DNA from: an uncultured Bacteroidales bacterium
GTDB taxonomy: Bacteria > Bacteroidota > Bacteroidia > Bacteroidales > P3
Reading direction: 5' to 3'
Assembly (NCBI GenBank): GCA_910578275.1
Contig: CAJTPR010000005.1
Span: 15,392 to 79,391 of the forward strand
DNA length: 64,000 nt
Content: more model-generated notes on this DNA
What the model was told of the DNA's origin: nothing
What the model saw: only the letters and a program-made list of their open reading frames with translations
Database searches by the model: none
Numbering within the stretch: the first letter of the stretch is position 1
The DNA itself: not shown here

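Noticed and set aside
46061..63472. Further long minus-strand frames (46061-50104, 50162-52378, 52439-55111, 55253-59218, 59228-60481, 61463-63472)
   Set aside because: All lie in codon register opposite the giant gene and translate to the same biased composition; the sense frame has signal peptide, domain repeats and conserved motifs.

Overview
The window is chromosomal DNA of a member of the Bacteroidota, most likely the Bacteroidales; the genus cannot be fixed from the sequence alone. The reasons are the promoter style (TTTG about 19 bases before TAnnTTTG), an 858-residue protein ending in a gliding-motility-type (type IX secretion, type B) sorting domain, SprB-like and formylglycine-enzyme-like secreted proteins, and membrane proteins of a type I know only from this phylum. 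No rRNA, tRNA, insertion sequence or CRISPR array was seen.

Positions 1-7690 hold housekeeping genes: the 3' end of dihydroorotase, a UvrD/PcrA helicase diverging from uracil phosphoribosyltransferase plus a CNNM/CBS membrane protein, and a minus-strand operon folE-radA-panC. Positions 7691-9740 form an AT-richer accessory island: an AbiE-like antitoxin/toxin pair under an operator-promoter, flanked on both sides by what look like decayed gene fragments.

Positions 9849-27169 are envelope genes. There is a periplasmic thioredoxin-like protein. Two paralogous pairs each combine a DUF6057-like membrane protein with a beta-propeller lipoprotein carrying a CxxCH heme-binding motif. Between these pairs lie a type B sorted surface protein and a tight operon (LysM lytic transglycosylase, SGNH-like esterase, MBOAT acyltransferase) that resembles a peptidoglycan or glycan O-acetylation unit. 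An array of inverted ACGTGTAAA repeats lies upstream of the transglycosylase. An AAA-type ATPase and a small lipoprotein follow.

Positions 27708-64000 form one plus-strand locus: an FGE/SUMF1-like secreted protein, a small secreted TPR-like protein, a second FGE-like protein, and one uninterrupted reading frame from 31889 to the window edge, at least 10,704 codons. This giant protein has a signal peptide, about thirteen 21-residue GGIGDGH repeats, dozens of Ig/PKD-like modules with SprB-like units, four ConA-like modules, three copies of a roughly 3.25-kb compound block, and at the window edge near-identical cysteine-containing repeats with proline-rich linkers. The likeliest reading is a type IX-exported giant adhesin or motility-type surface filament with its own GldJ/GldK-like companion proteins. 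That assembly is the most interesting system in the window. Its end lies outside the window, so its sorting domain is not seen.
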